Assembly (NCBI GenBank): GCA_028023455.1
Contig: JAQFVV010006200.1
Span: 6,706,506 to 6,770,505 of the forward strand
Reading direction: 5' to 3'
Length of the DNA: 64,000 nucleotides
Origin: Epiperipatus broadwayi
Taxonomy: Eukaryota; Onychophora; Udeonychophora; Euonychophora; Peripatidae
A program made the position numbers and the translations under genes. Below are positions 1-11,241 of the stretch, in pieces. The notes beneath the pieces are model-generated. The model was given only the letters and a program-made list of their open reading frames with translations. It was not told the origin of the DNA and did no database searches. The first letter of the stretch is position 1. Each line of letters starts with the position of its first letter.

Positions 1-1266
1 ATACATTATTGGGTAGTAGCCTCATATTCCATTTCAGTCATTATATTGTGCCACCATTATAAAATAATAAACAGAATTTATTTATTTATGTGTTGGTGAT
101 GTTTTATGATATAAATAAATATATTTGATTATTGATGAGGAAATAGTAATGATTATTCTGAAGATATAGTCCTTTACATTTGTTGCTGCAAATTCTCTTT
201 GTAAAAATAAGCTGTGCATTCTTTCCTTGCTATTGCTTTGTCTATTTTATTTGCAACATTATTTCTACTGATAACAGATTAGTCAAAAGATTGATCTTTT
301 TTATCCATTTTTTTCAGATTTGTAATTGGCTGGTTATTAATTTATTGAGTTAATCACCACAGTATATTTAGTCATTTACTATTCTCTTTAAATACATTAA
401 AAAACTAAGGGTTATCAAAGGTTGGAAAATTGAAACTCAGCATATCTCTTCTGGTGTTCAAATGTCACATGATCTCCAAACAAGATACCAACTCCTTTTT
501 TTTACATTTTTTTATTTTCTAAAATATTATTTGTAATATTTATTACCTTTTTGAGACAAATATTATAGCAATTTATTTGTGGTTTTTCCATTTTTATTTC
601 TCTGATAAATTAATTTATGTTCTTGGCAAAATGCTAAAATTATATTCATTTACTAACTTACTTGGATATTTCTGAATTATTTTATTTTTAGATTCTTGAC
701 CTTTGTTCTGTTTTCTGTTGTCATCTTTTAAACCTTGACCTGGCTTCCAAAGTATATGTATTTATTGTAAACTTCAACTCATAAATTACTACAGTAGAAT
801 CATCATCTTACAACTGAATGTTAGAAGCGTCTTTTTAAAACCATTACAATTAAAATTAGTGAAATCATTAGGCCAACTAGTCACACCTTGAGGAATACTA
901 ACTTCAAGAGTTTCAGTTTTATATTTATATTATTGTGTTAAAAATAATACAGGCCAATTTTTTTTTTTTTCATTTTCTGTTGCATGAGATTTTAGAACTT
1001 TTTCTATATGTTTCTGCATCACTGATTCCAAATCTGCAATCCATTTTTTGGTGCCTTTAGTTTATGCAATTTTAAGTTCTTTTTGTTACAGTTAAAGGCA
1101 TGCATTGGTTTTAAAATTGTACTTAAAGGGTAACAACTCTTGGATTGAACATAATCACAAGATGATTAATGTTTTAAAAACATCACTTTTACATAATTGT
1201 AGTTGTTTTTAAATGTAAAAACTTATTATTTGATAAAAACACCTTATTTTGTTATTAGATTGAATC
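1..1266. other. AT-rich stretch, nothing recognised
   Basis: No coherent reading frame, inverted repeat or RNA-like structure was found here. Homopolymer T and A runs are frequent, as in the rest of the non-repeat background. Confidence 0.5.
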
Positions 1267-2942
1267 ATGGCTTCTTTGAGTAGGCATAAATGTAAGAATA
1301 GTCCTGACACCTTCTGTTATATATGTGGCTGTTTCACACTTCAACATCAAAGGCACAATATTTCATCATTTATGATGTGCATAAATTGCCTATTTTCAAG
1401 TTCCCCTTGGCGATCAAGACAAGAATTGGGCTCTTCATATTGTGTGTCATAATTTTAAGGAAATGCTTCATGACTGGACAAAAGGAAAATATAAAAGAAT
1501 GCCTTTTGGTATTCCCACGGTTTAATGTGAACCTAAGGACCACAGCAGTGATTTTTATTTCTGTCTGATTCATACAAAGGGCATCAGCAAGAAAAAAATG
1601 TCATATGCTCACATATTTCAATATTTCTTCAGCAATATGACCTATCCCACACTCAGACACTCCCAGTTCCAGTGGTTTTATTTCTTCTAAGTACAACAAA
1701 AGTGAACATGGTGATCAAATGTATTTTAATAAGATGCATGAGGAAATAGTTGTAGAATCTGAAGGGTCTTTTGATGCCAAGCAGTCATTAATTCCTCAGC
1801 AGTTTAGCTAACCTGAATTGAATGATGTAGTAAGAGATTTGGGCCCATCAAAGAAAGATGCTGAGTTATTAACCTCCAGGCTTCAAGAAAAGAATGTACT
1901 TCACCAGTCAGCTAATGTATCCCATTTCAGGAAGCATGAACAAATTTCTGTGGACTTTTTTTCCAAAGACAAACATTTTGTTTACTGTCATGATATCAGT
2001 AGTCTTCTCAGCCAGCTAGGTATTACCACTTATAGTTCAACAGAATGATGGCTATTTCTTGACAGCTGTAAATGGAGTCTAAAATGTGTTCTCCTACACA
2101 ATGGTAATGTTTATGCAGTGGTTCCAATTGGTCATTCAACTTAACTGCAAGAAGATTATAATGACATAAAGTGTCCTTGATTTACTGAAGTATGAGGAGC
2201 ATAACTGGATAACTGGATCATTTGTGTGGATCTTAAAATGGTAAATTTCCTGCTAGGATAACAGAGAGGTTTCACAAAATATCCTTGCTTTCTGTGTCTG
2301 TGGGACAACCAAACTCAGGAGAAACACTGGACACAGAAGAAGTGGCCAAATTATGAATCTCTGGAAGTAGGGATGCAAAATATTATGAATGAACTGGTAG
2401 TTAATTGAGATGACCATTTTTTCCTGACTTTACATCAAACTTGGCTTAATGAAGCAGTTTGTTCAGGCTTTAAGTAGAGAAAGTGAATGCTTTCAATGTA
2501 TTATTTCTGCTTTTCCTGCCTTGTCTTTGAGAAGTTAAAAGCAGGTGTCTTCGATGGACCTCAAATTAGAACCATCATACGTAATGAAGAATTTTCAGGA
2601 AGATGACTAAGGAGAAGAAAGCAGCATGGCAGTCTTTTGTGGAAGTTACAAAGAACTTCCTTGGTAACAAAAAAGCAGAAAACTATGAACTTCTGGTGCA
2701 AAGGATGCTGTTGGCTTTCCATGACATTGGATATAACATGAGTGTTAAGATTCACTTCCTTGATAAGTTTCCTGAAAATCTTGGAGCAGTTGATGATGAG
2801 CAGGGAGAATGTTTTCATCAAGATCTGAAGATTATGGAAGAGTATTATCAGGGGTGATGAGACAGAAATATGGAGCATCAAACAAGATTGTTGTCAACAA
2901 GCACACAAACATAAGAGCTACAAATGCAAATTTTTGCCTGAA
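1267..2942 (+). pseudogene. Pseudogene of a repetitive invertebrate protein family (transposase-like, unnamed)
   Basis: Pieces of one protein of about 550 residues follow each other in three frames. The N-terminus starts at 1267 (MASLSRHKCKNS, with a CYIC pair). After a frame change near 1378 comes a segment with PLGDQDKNWALHIVC and then GIPTV. Next is the 1818-2048 segment (VRDLGPSKKDAELL). It runs on after an in-frame stop into a CVLLHNGN block, a CVDLKMVNFLLG block and a YPCFLCLWD block. The 2603-2857 segment holds SFVEVTKNFLGNKKAENYE, DEQGECFHQDLKIMEE, and the tail to 2942 gives HKHKSYKCKFLPE. I recognise these blocks from a multicopy 'uncharacterised protein' family of spiders, cephalopods, insects and cnidarians. 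The conserved acidic residues suggest an RNase-H-like transposase, which is inference. At least four frameshifts and several stops make it dead. A second, internally deleted copy lies at 16818-17200. Confidence 0.8.
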
Positions 2943-4562
2943 TAGAATTTAAATCAGTTTTGCACAAATTGTATGATTAAAATAAGTGTTTTAATGTGTT
3001 CTATTCCGAAATTGTAGACAAATTCTGATGCAATTATATCTTTTAGTATATTAGTATATTTACTGCATTATATAAATTATTATATTTTCACAAAGATGAT
3101 GCCCAAGAAGACATTCTACTTCATTATGTTAAATTAAAAGTTGAAAATTTTACAATAAGATAAAATCCTAAAATCTGTTGTTATATGATGATGCATGTAT
3201 ACATACCACTGCACATATTGTCAACACTTCAAACACTTTGTTTTGAGTTGTAAATTATTGTTTAGTCTTTTCTTTTTTTGCTTCCTTGATATGGAAATGG
3301 TTGTATCAAACAGATAATGCTTATAACATACTCTGCTAGTAATGTAAAATTTTGTAAAACTTTTACACCCAGAAAATATTTTATTATGCAAAATACTGCA
3401 TGTTAAATTGGGAAGGATAATAAAAAAAGAATAAGATGCCTGTGCTTTCAACATAAATAAAAGTAATATTATTAATATATATATATAATCATGTTCAACA
3501 TGAAAAGTGGCTAGTGGCATATTGTAAAATTTATTTATTTATTTTTTAAATGTTATCATATTTGGTGCTCAGAGAAGAAAAAATGAGTACTCAAATATTG
3601 TGAAATTTGTGAATTTTGTTTGTTTATATTTTCATGTATTTGTTTCCATTTTTCTTTGGTTAGCGTATAATAGAAGTTGTATGCAGTTCGTGGCTCCACT
3701 GTTATATATTATACCTCAGTTATTATCTCTTGAAACTTCAAAGATGACTTTTTTTTATTTGTTCTTATAATGTATGTATATAGGTTATGTTGTCTACCCA
3801 AATGCAAAGTGTGGCAACTGAATAAGGTACCATTACCAAATTCTAACATTTGATCATCATTAATAGTCATTGGCCATTACTTGACACCTTGATTACTTAA
3901 TCTAGCAACTCAAATTTGAAATTACACAATGAAAATATTTAATATTCTGAAGATTATGAATGATGAAATGATTGTTTCAGAACTAATTCTATATGCTATA
4001 TTTCAATGTTTAATTGCACTGTGTATTTCAGTCAGCAATTTGAATATAAGCATATGAACGTATTGTTCTCCATCTTTCAAATTTTAAAAGCAATATATCA
4101 AAGACAATACTAACAACATTTTATTCATAAGGCACGGCTTGAAAATATTAGCTATGTTTGAATTATGCACATTTAATTGTATAATGTCATATTTCAATCT
4201 TAATTTGAATATAATGATTGCCTTTGATAACAGTATTAATTCCCCAAAAAACCATTAAGATTATAGTTAATATTTTCAATGTGTTCTCTGTGAATAATGA
4301 GGCCTTTGCATTGGTTTTAATTTAGTATATTTTACTAATGGAATTATCAGTTTTTGAAAGCCATATATTCTACAGTGCTTACAGAGTGTCTGTTTACTTA
4401 AGTAATATATTTACTCATACAAATTATTTTTTAAAATAAATGAACCATTACACATTCACATTAAAATAAAATTATAGCATTAACATATGTAAAGTCCATA
4501 ATTATGATTATAAAAATTAAATATTAATATAATTACAAGTAGAATTCTAGTACTAAAAACAG
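2943..4562. other. AT-rich stretch, nothing recognised
   Basis: No convincing coding or structured element. Open frames on either strand (for example 3221-3520 minus) are composition-driven and rich in F, L, I and K. Confidence 0.5.
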
Positions 4563-5424
4563 CAAGGGAGGCAATTCAAGGAGAAATGGGATGGTCAAGT
4601 TTTCATATGAGAGATGCAAAAAGTAAAATGAAAATGTTTGGTAGATTGCAGTTTATGGATAATAAAAGAATAGCTAAAATAGTATTTAATTGGGTTATGA
4701 GTAAAGGGCAGGTAACAAGATGGGTGAGAAAGGTAATGCGGTATGCAAAAGATTTGGATAAAGAATTTATATCAGTATATTTGTACAAAAGATGGGATGA
4801 TTGTGTTAAGAGGATTATTGAGTGTTATAGTAGTAAGGAATGGGATAAAAGAATAAATTTATTAATAAAGACTAGGGAGTTAGAGAGATGGAGAAATAGT
4901 ATGGAGAGTAAAAAGAGTTTAAATATATATAGAAATAAACAGAATATTAGGTGTGAGTTAATATATGATAATAGTAAGGAAAGTAGTTTATTGTTTAAGG
5001 CTCGAACGGGATCTTTAGCTACAAAAGAATATACATGTAAATGGAAAAATATGGGTGATTTATTTTGTAAATTATGTAAGGAAGGGATTGAAAATATTAG
5101 GCATTTGTTAATTGAATGTAAATGTTTGAAAACAGAAAGGGTACATATAATGAAGTTGTGGAAAAATAAATATGAAAAGAGGGATTATACAGAAAGTGAA
5201 TTATTGGTTTTTATGCTGGGTTTGGGAAAAGATAAGGGGGATTTAGATATAAAGGTTATAGAGTTGACAAAAATTATGTTGTGGAAATGGGATAGAGCAG
5301 ATTATGGGTAAATTTAGAGTGGGGAATGTAAAAGAAAATGGCTAACAGGTTTATCTGGGCATAATTGCTGAGATATTCTTGACTTCGTTTAAGGAGAAGC
5401 CATAATACATCACATCACATAACA
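4563..5424 (+). mobile_element. 3' end of a non-LTR retrotransposon (same family as 51736-57830)
   Basis: The sequence aligns through its whole length with 56985-57815 and partly with 60520-61252. All three copies share the C-terminal coding region, a short UTR with 'ggctaacaggtt..ctgggcat', and a tail of CATCACATCACATAA type. It begins abruptly at about 4563 inside the coding region, as expected for 5' truncation during target-primed reverse transcription. The tail in place of poly(A) is a family trait seen in all copies. Confidence 0.8.
4586..5311 (+). CDS. C-terminal fragment of a non-LTR retrotransposon ORF2 (post-RT zinc-knuckle region)
   Basis: This open frame of 241 codons is the part of the polyprotein downstream of the reverse transcriptase. 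A zinc-knuckle-like motif of form C-x2-C-x8-H-x4-C (CKLCKEGIENIRHLLIEC) lies around residues 160-178, as in the RT-associated zinc-binding domains of several non-LTR clades. No RT catalytic motif is present because the copy is 5' truncated. The first ATG is only a chance start, since the homologous copy at 57000 runs into this region from upstream. The frame is unbroken here, whereas the copies at 57.0 and 60.5 kb have stops, so this copy looks the least decayed. It is not expected to make a functional protein. Confidence 0.7.
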   Translation: MGWSSFHMRDAKSKMKMFGRLQFMDNKRIAKIVFNWVMSKGQVTRWVRKVMRYAKDLDKEFISVYLYKRWDDCVKRIIECYSSKEWDKRINLLIKTRELERWRNSMESKKSLNIYRNKQNIRCELIYDNSKESSLLFKARTGSLATKEYTCKWKNMGDLFCKLCKEGIENIRHLLIECKCLKTERVHIMKLWKNKYEKRDYTESELLVFMLGLGKDKGDLDIKVIELTKIMLWKWDRADYG

Positions 5425-6395
5425 TAATTTAAAATGAAAGAAACAATAACTTGTACTGTGTATAAACAAAATGCTACAAAACTTATCTGAGAATCAAATA
5501 AAGCAAAAAAAAAAGACACTGCAAGTATGAATACTAAAACAAAAATTAATTTAAAACATTAAAAAAATAAGAATGATCACTATATCGTTAAATATAGAGA
5601 AAAAAAATCAATCGAGAAATAAACTAATATTATCATTGGCAACTTATCAAATGTGCTTAATTAATTACATGAAAATTTATGTGTCTTATATGAATGCTAT
5701 AGCAACAATTTTAAATAAAGTGAAAGAATTAATATCAGGATAATGAAATGTACTATAAAAACTAGTCATTAATTAGCAAAAAATAAAAAAAGGAATTTTC
5801 TTGTTTAGGATGAAACATCAAAACAATAACTTCAGTATTAGATGATTGATGATTCATATTTATAGATGATGATATCGACTTCAAAATATTGGACTGAATT
5901 TTACTAAAATATTTATATATTTTTTTAAAATACAAAACTATTAGCAGCTTATCATGTATTAAAAAGCAGTATATAAAACAACATTGAAAATCACAGAAGT
6001 TGTCATGTATGCAAAAGAGATAAAAGTAATGAATGAATACAGAATAAAAACATATATTAAACTTATAATATGGCCAACTATTATAAACGTGATCATCATT
6101 GGATCACATGATCACTATTTCCTAATAGTTTAATTGGACATATTTAAAAATAGTAAAATAGCCTAAAACTTATATAAGTCTTAAACCTTTTAGATCAGAA
6201 AGGATATGCCTTAAAGATTATCACTACACCATAACTGTGCCAATTTACATTGATCATATCATTAAGAATATATAAGATAAATATTCAAGGATTTATCTTT
6301 CATATTTAAGGACATATCTAATTAATTGTGGCCTTTATAGATAACTATAAACTTCTTAAACACTCCTCACCTTGATTTTTTTTACTAGTAAATCC
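5425..6395. other. AT-rich stretch, nothing recognised
   Basis: No supported element. It may hold the downstream part of the Gag-like relic that follows on the minus strand, but no motif is readable. Confidence 0.4.
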
Positions 6396-6960
6396 TCTTC
6401 AGTCATTTGCCACTTGTTTTTAAACAACTTTGACAAATGACTTGTTAGGCTGCAGCTAAAACATTTTTTATTTATATTAAACTTACACATATAGATTTTA
6501 AATAACCTGTTTTTTCACAGTAATAAAAGTATGAGGGGTATGTCTTAATTTCTTTTATATTATTTGTGGCTTTGCCACTTTTACATGTTTTCCCAAGATA
6601 TCTAAATCGTTTGCATTTTTAAAGACTTCCATGTGTTCTAAAATGGCTTTATGAACTATAGGAGCACATTTAATAGTGATCTTATATGTTAACATACACT
6701 CACTTAGTAGTATCTGTCTAAGCTTCACATTCCTGATGCATCATAGTGGCTGGCCAAATAACATTTCATTGATAAACTCCTTGAATTTACAATGTTTCAC
6801 CAAAGCATGTATAATTTCATTTTGTGATTGCATTCTACTATGAAAATAAAGATGCACTATGAATTTTGATGTTATTGGTTTAAAGTAGACCTTTAATTTT
6901 ATTAATAGCCACACAGGCAGGATTTCTTCAGGCAACTTTTAATCAGATAAACAATTTGCC
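6396..6960 (-). pseudogene. Ty3/gypsy-like Gag relic (capsid end plus zinc knuckle)
   Basis: Read on the minus strand from about 6935, the frame gives KFIVHLYFHSRMQSQNE, then CKFKEFINEMLFGQPL, one stop at 6741, and on in the same frame IRNVKLRQILLSECMLTYK and then HMEVFKNANDLD. This order (RxQ.E.., C.F..ll.eML.., LR..LL.E..LT...) is that of Ty3/gypsy Gag capsids of the invertebrate type. Further on, after a frame change, CEKTGYLKSIC resembles the second half of a CCHC zinc knuckle with the first Cys and the His replaced. No protease or RT was seen nearby. It is an isolated, decayed fragment. Confidence 0.6.
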
Positions 6961-7565
6961 AAATCCATATTAAACTGGAAACTTACAGTTTACCATCAAT
7001 TATTCCATTTATGAGCATATATATCTCCACATGATTCACATATATCTACCACCTTCCCAGATTCTCAAAGGTTATTATGTTGTCCTGCATATTTTCTGAA
7101 CTATCTTAATTACTAATATATACTTCCAGGTTATAAGTCTGTGATATAACAACATTGCAGCTATCCAATTTTTATTGCATCATATAATATTTTACAGGTA
7201 CTCTAATTATAGAATAAACTTTTGTCTTCATAGATTACTCCAATGACTGCACCTCATAATATATCTCACTTTACTGTCGATTGTGGCACATAATATATCC
7301 AGAGATCCTATATTCTTGCAACTGGATAATTATATAAATTATTTAAAAAACAAGCAGAAAAAGTTTAACAATAAATTCAAGAGTTTACTTACTCTGAATA
7401 ACAATAATATTAGAAGATAGGATTAGTAAATCAATTGACTAATTGCAGTTTAATACAGGATCAACCTAGATCATGTAACAGTTTATATCTCTGTGGATAA
7501 AAGACTCTTGCCAACTGTAGTTTTGTAAACATATTTTGCTCACACACATCCCTTGAGATATTATT
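6961..7565. other. AT-rich stretch, nothing firm
   Basis: Possibly the 5' part of the Gag relic on the minus strand, but no recognisable motif. Confidence 0.35.
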
Positions 7566-7676
7566 AAAACAGGCAAAACTCACTATACATATTGCCACTC
7601 ACTCCAAGCTAGAGTAATCAATGGATGCCAGAAGGCTTATGCATAAAATCCCCATCTAGTGCCTACTCATCCAATA

Positions 7677-7721
7677 TCCCCAGACTAGTTTCTGGCTTGC
7701 AGCCTTCATCAGTGAGGAGCC
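7677..7721 (-). ncRNA. Hammerhead-ribozyme-like motif, family A unit 1
   Basis: On the minus strand the order is CUCCUCA, CUGAUGA, a stem-loop GGCUGCAAGCC flanked by A on both sides, GAAAC, UA, GUC, then UGGGGAU. Helix I pairs CUCCUC(A) with U GGGGA over six positions with one G-U. Helix II is GGCU/AGCC. Helix III is minimal (AC/GU around UA). Cleavage would fall after GUC. The closing A-A opposite pair of helix II is unusual, because functional hammerheads normally have G-C there, so activity is doubtful. Confidence 0.55.
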
Positions 7722-7730
7722 TCGGATCTG

Positions 7731-7775
7731 AGCTCACCGATGAAGGCCGCGAGCCAGAAACTAGTCTGGAGATAT
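7731..7775 (+). ncRNA. Hammerhead-like motif, family A unit 2 (core mutated)
   Basis: Inverted partner of the 7677-7721 motif. The core reads CCGAUGA in place of CUGAUGA, with GGCCGCGAGCC, GAAAC, UAGUC and UGGAGAU. The 5' flank is changed, so helix I is weak. Likely inactive. Confidence 0.45.
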
Positions 7776-8170
7776 TGGATGAGTAGGCACTAGATGGGGA
7801 TTTTATGCACAAGCTTTCTGGTATCCATTGATTACTCTATCTTGCAGTGAGTGGCAATACATATAGTGAGTTTTGCCTGTTTTCATAACAGTTATAAGCA
7901 AGCATATGTGATGTTTATTAGTTTAAAACCAATCCTGCCTAATAGAATAGTGGTGGCTATGGTTGTTAAAGAACCAAAAATACCAAAATATATGAATACT
8001 CAACTGAGTTCAGACCTATATTACTATATAAGCTGATAAGCTTGGATTGAAAATATTAAGGTGTTTTAGATTTAAGACTCATAGTTTTGTAGTTAAGTAG
8101 AGATAAAAGGTGGCTGCTGGAGGGTTGCATTAGATCTTAAGATCTAGGTGCAGTCCTCTCAGATCCAAGG

Positions 8171-8213
8171 TTCCTCACTGATGAAGGCTGCAAGCCAGAA
8201 ACTAGTCTGGAGA
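8171..8213 (+). ncRNA. Hammerhead-like motif, family A unit 3
   Basis: CUGAUGA and GAAA cores are intact, with helix II GGCU/AGCC, the GUC site and UGGAGA downstream. Helix I pairs UCCUCA with UGGAGA, with one mismatch and one G-U. It lies about 440 bp downstream of unit 2 in the same orientation. Confidence 0.55.
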
Positions 8214-8385
8214 TATTGGATGAGTATGCACTAGATGGGGGTTTTATGCACAAGCTTTCTGGCATCCATTGATTACTCTAGCTTGCAGTGAGTGGCAATA
8301 CGTATAGTGAGTTTTGCCTGTATTAATAACAGTTATAAGCAAGCATAAGAAATGGTGATCATGTGATGTTTATCTCTTGAGATAG

Positions 8386-9945
8386 TCTAATTAGATTATG
8401 GCTAGACACTTCTTTATTGCTAATACTAGTTTACTCTACTCTTTTTTCTAATCTGCTTTCAGTTCTTGCTTTTTTCTCTCTCTTTTCACATTAGTACTTC
8501 TCTAATAACCACTGATTGAACTGAAGTGACAAACACCATTTGAAAATCTGCCGATATTTGTATAAACTTTTCTAATTTGCATAAGGTTACTCTTTATTGA
8601 CATGCAAATTAGTCTGCTGCTTTTAGTAGTAAACTAATTTTCTTATCTGCATATCAGTATTTCTGCAGTTCTTTAACTCTTTCTATACTGACCAAACTGT
8701 ACACACACATACAGCTTTATTAAGAAAGATATATATATATATCCAGTCAGTATACAACAACAATTAAGACCAGTTGAAAAAAACAACTAGCATAAAGAAC
8801 AAGTTGAAAAAACAACTATAGTATATATGCTAAAAACAATGTGTTTTACTCCAGTAATTTTATTTTTAATAATAGAAAATACAACAGACTCTAAAACCTG
8901 AATGACAATTGAAAAATTTCTAAAACTTTTCAAAATATCTTAAAAAAATATGATTACCAAATAATCAAACATATGTAAAATATATTTAAAAAAAAATATT
9001 TAGCCAAAAACCGAAAATAAATAAAAGTATGATAATAATCAAAATTTATAAAGTAAAATTATTAATAAAGATTTTACTTTAAAAATTCTAACAAGCGTTT
9101 ATAAATAGCAATTTTAAGGTAAATATTTTAAAATGAACTATTTTTCAACTTATTAAAATGATAAAAAATAATAAGAATAAAAGCAGATGTTTTTGCAATT
9201 GTAGATGAACTTTTTCTTTTTGGCATTTTGCTGATAAAATTAAGAGGATATTATTTATTTTTAGAAAAAGTAAATAATAGAAACTTTACTTCACATTGGA
9301 TTAATAGTTATTATATTCAAAGTCTCTAATGGTATTTGATGTCAAGTCGAAATGGAAGTGAGTTTATTTAAATAAGATGATTACTAAAAAAAAAAAAAAA
9401 TCCTGTAATAACAGCTCTATTATCAAGGATTTTGATATAATATAATGCTTTTCAAATTCTTTGCTTTTCAAAACTCTATTTTGATGTTGAAGGCTTCTTT
9501 AATAATCCTGTTTTCAATCCATTGCACCTGACAAGCTAATGACACGTGAAGACATGATATGACGGCTTGACCTTCATCATTTGATTTAAAACTAATAGAA
9601 AAAAAAATCTACTTTTGTTTCAAATGTTTTAGTTATATATATATGTTTCATTCTATTTTTTTCCCTCCAAAAGTAGATTTAGATTGTCTAGATAACAAGG
9701 ACTCCTAATATCTAAGTATCAGAATATATGATAATTGCTAATGAGCTACAGTTTTGAATCCTAAGTCAATACTGAACAAAGACTTGAAGCTAATTTAGAG
9801 AAATGGTTACATGACTGTAAGTACCTAACTCAATCTTGCCATAGAAGATTAGGGTAAAATGAAATGCTTTTGAAAATATATGTTAGGAGTAATTAGAGAG
9901 AATGATGGGATGTTTTATTGGTATTATTTAAGAGCTATTTAATTC
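8386..9945. other. AT-rich stretch, nothing recognised
   Basis: No element supported. A poly-A run lies at about 9388-9401 and an AT dinucleotide run at about 9632. Confidence 0.45.
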
Positions 9946-10775
9946 AGTATATATATATATATGTAAAATTGTGGAAGGAACCATTCTTTATCCACGCACT
10001 AAAAAATTGACATACATTCTCCCATCAATAATTGTTTTAAAACCATAGATGGTCCATCTATGATCAGAGCTTACTCTTTAAATAAAGCAACAATTATCGC
10101 TTATGCCTAAATCTGAATTTGGATTTTTAAATCTACATATTACTTGCATGAGTTCACATTATACATCACAGGGAAAAAAAGTTTCTCATTTTTAACTACC
10201 TGCAACAGTGCATCATATTAGTTTGTATATATGTAATAATTAATACTATAGCAATTTATATAAATGTAAGATTGTGGAAAGAACTATTCTTCACACATGC
10301 ACTAGAAAATTGACACCACACTCTCCCATCGATAATTTCACATATGGTTAGAGCCTATTCTTTAAATAAACCAACAATTATTGTCCATGCCCAAATTTGG
10401 GCTGGAACTTATTATGAATGTGATGGGTAGTTCCTTCCATAATTATACATATATATAAATCACTATATTATTAATTATTACAGGTATACAAACCAATAAC
10501 ATTAAGTGTCACAGGTAAGTTTAAAATGAGGAACTTTCTCTTCCATGTAATGTATAAACTTAACTTGTGTATAATATGCAGATTTAAAAATCAGGCTCAT
10601 AATAAGTTCAAGCCCATATTTAGACACAATCAATGATTTTGAGTTTATTTAAAGAATAAGCTCCATCCATAGGTGGACCACTTATGGTTTTAAACAATTA
10701 TCGACGGAAGAATGAATGCCAATTTTCTAATGCATGTATGAAGACATAGTTTCCCTACACAATTTTACATATATG
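9946..10775. repeat. Foldback repeat family B
   Basis: The segment 9950-10250 recurs inverted at 10490-10775. The outer ends read 'tatatgtaaaattgtg' and its complement, and shared inner blocks include 'ctttaaataaa', 'aattgacatacattc' and 'ttaagtttatac'-type pairs. A partial direct copy of the left arm (10254-10445) sits in the loop, so the layout is arm, partial arm, inverted arm. No coding frame and no clear hammerhead core. It lies just downstream of the Penelope-like ORF end at 10861 and could be part of that element's terminal repeats, which is inference. Confidence 0.7.
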
Positions 10776-10825
10776 ATTTCATATTATTGTTATTTTTGGG
10801 ATATTCCATGTGGTAAAAAGCTAAA

Positions 10826-10870
10826 TAGCTGATGTTTTGGTACAGTAACAAGTACCTTTTTCAAAGCGTT
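10826..10870 (-). ncRNA. Degenerate hammerhead-like hairpin overlapping the Penelope ORF stop
   Basis: On the minus strand, GCU, a decayed core (UUGAAAA), a 5-bp stem GGUAC/GUACC, AAAAC, AUC and AGC follow in hammerhead order. GCU pairs with AGC as helix I. The core is mutated, so it cannot be active. The position directly at the ORF end fits the hammerhead known in Penelope-like terminal repeats. Confidence 0.35.
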
Positions 10871-11127
10871 CTTTTTCTCAAATCATATGAATGTGTGTGA
10901 GATTTAAAGTCATTTTTATCTTTTTGTTTCTCCTCATACTTAAATTCTATTGGTTGAGAAGTTTTAAATTTTATTTTGTCCTCTAATAGTTTTTTCCAAA
11001 TGTTGTTAATCTTTTTTAATTCATACCTTTTGTTTATGCTCTTGGGCCTTTTAAAAATCTCTATAGATTCTCTTAGCAATCTCTGGTCATATTGTTCAAT
11101 TTTTGCTAGAATTATTTGTTTTATCAA
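10861..11127 (-). pseudogene. C-terminal fragment of a Penelope-like element ORF
   Basis: The 88-codon frame contains LLRESIEIFKRPKSINKRYEL and then INNIWKKLLE. This matches the segment just after the GIY-YIG core in Penelope-like endonucleases (a RE..EI.K block, then a W..LL block). The reverse transcriptase and the GIY-YIG core itself are missing upstream, where foldback family C begins at 11143. The stop codon overlaps the hammerhead-like hairpin at 10826-10870. The call rests on this short pattern, hence moderate confidence. Confidence 0.5.
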
Positions 11128-11142
11128 AATTTATATATATAT

Positions 11143-11180
11143 ATGATCACTAGATGGAGCTTATCAATAGCTCTAATCAA
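11143..11180 (+). repeat. Foldback family C, terminal fragment
   Basis: Carries 'tgatcactagatggagctt', the end sequence of family C, followed by 'caatagctctaatcaag'. Compare 11286 and 36898. Confidence 0.7.
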
Positions 11181-11241
11181 GATATATATATAAATTGCTA
11201 TATTATTAATTATTACTCAATATAATTAAAATAATTAATAA

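Larger units (their letters stand above)
7566..8385. repeat. Foldback repeat family A, copy 1 (inverted pair plus a tandem direct unit)
   Basis: The 7566-7722 segment and 7731-7890 are inverted copies of each other meeting at about 7726. They share 'ggcaaaactc', 'gtaatcaatggatgcca', 'ccccatctagtgcc' and 'agactagtttctggcttg'. A third, direct copy of the plus arm follows at about 8155-8340, joined by a 250-bp segment that also occurs at 38440-38680 (minus) and 38790-38960. The unit ends with 'gtgatcatgtgatgtttat'. Arms differ at scattered sites. Each unit carries a hammerhead-like core, annotated separately. Other copies: 14738-14845 (partial) and 38250-39150. Confidence 0.85.

Noticed and set aside
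2561-2881. Minus-strand 106-codon frame
   Set aside because: Antisense to the recognised C-terminal part of the 1267-2942 pseudogene.
9946-10775. Hammerhead core in family B
   Set aside because: A GCCCAAATTTGGGC hairpin occurs at about 10390, but no CUGAUGA core lies before it.
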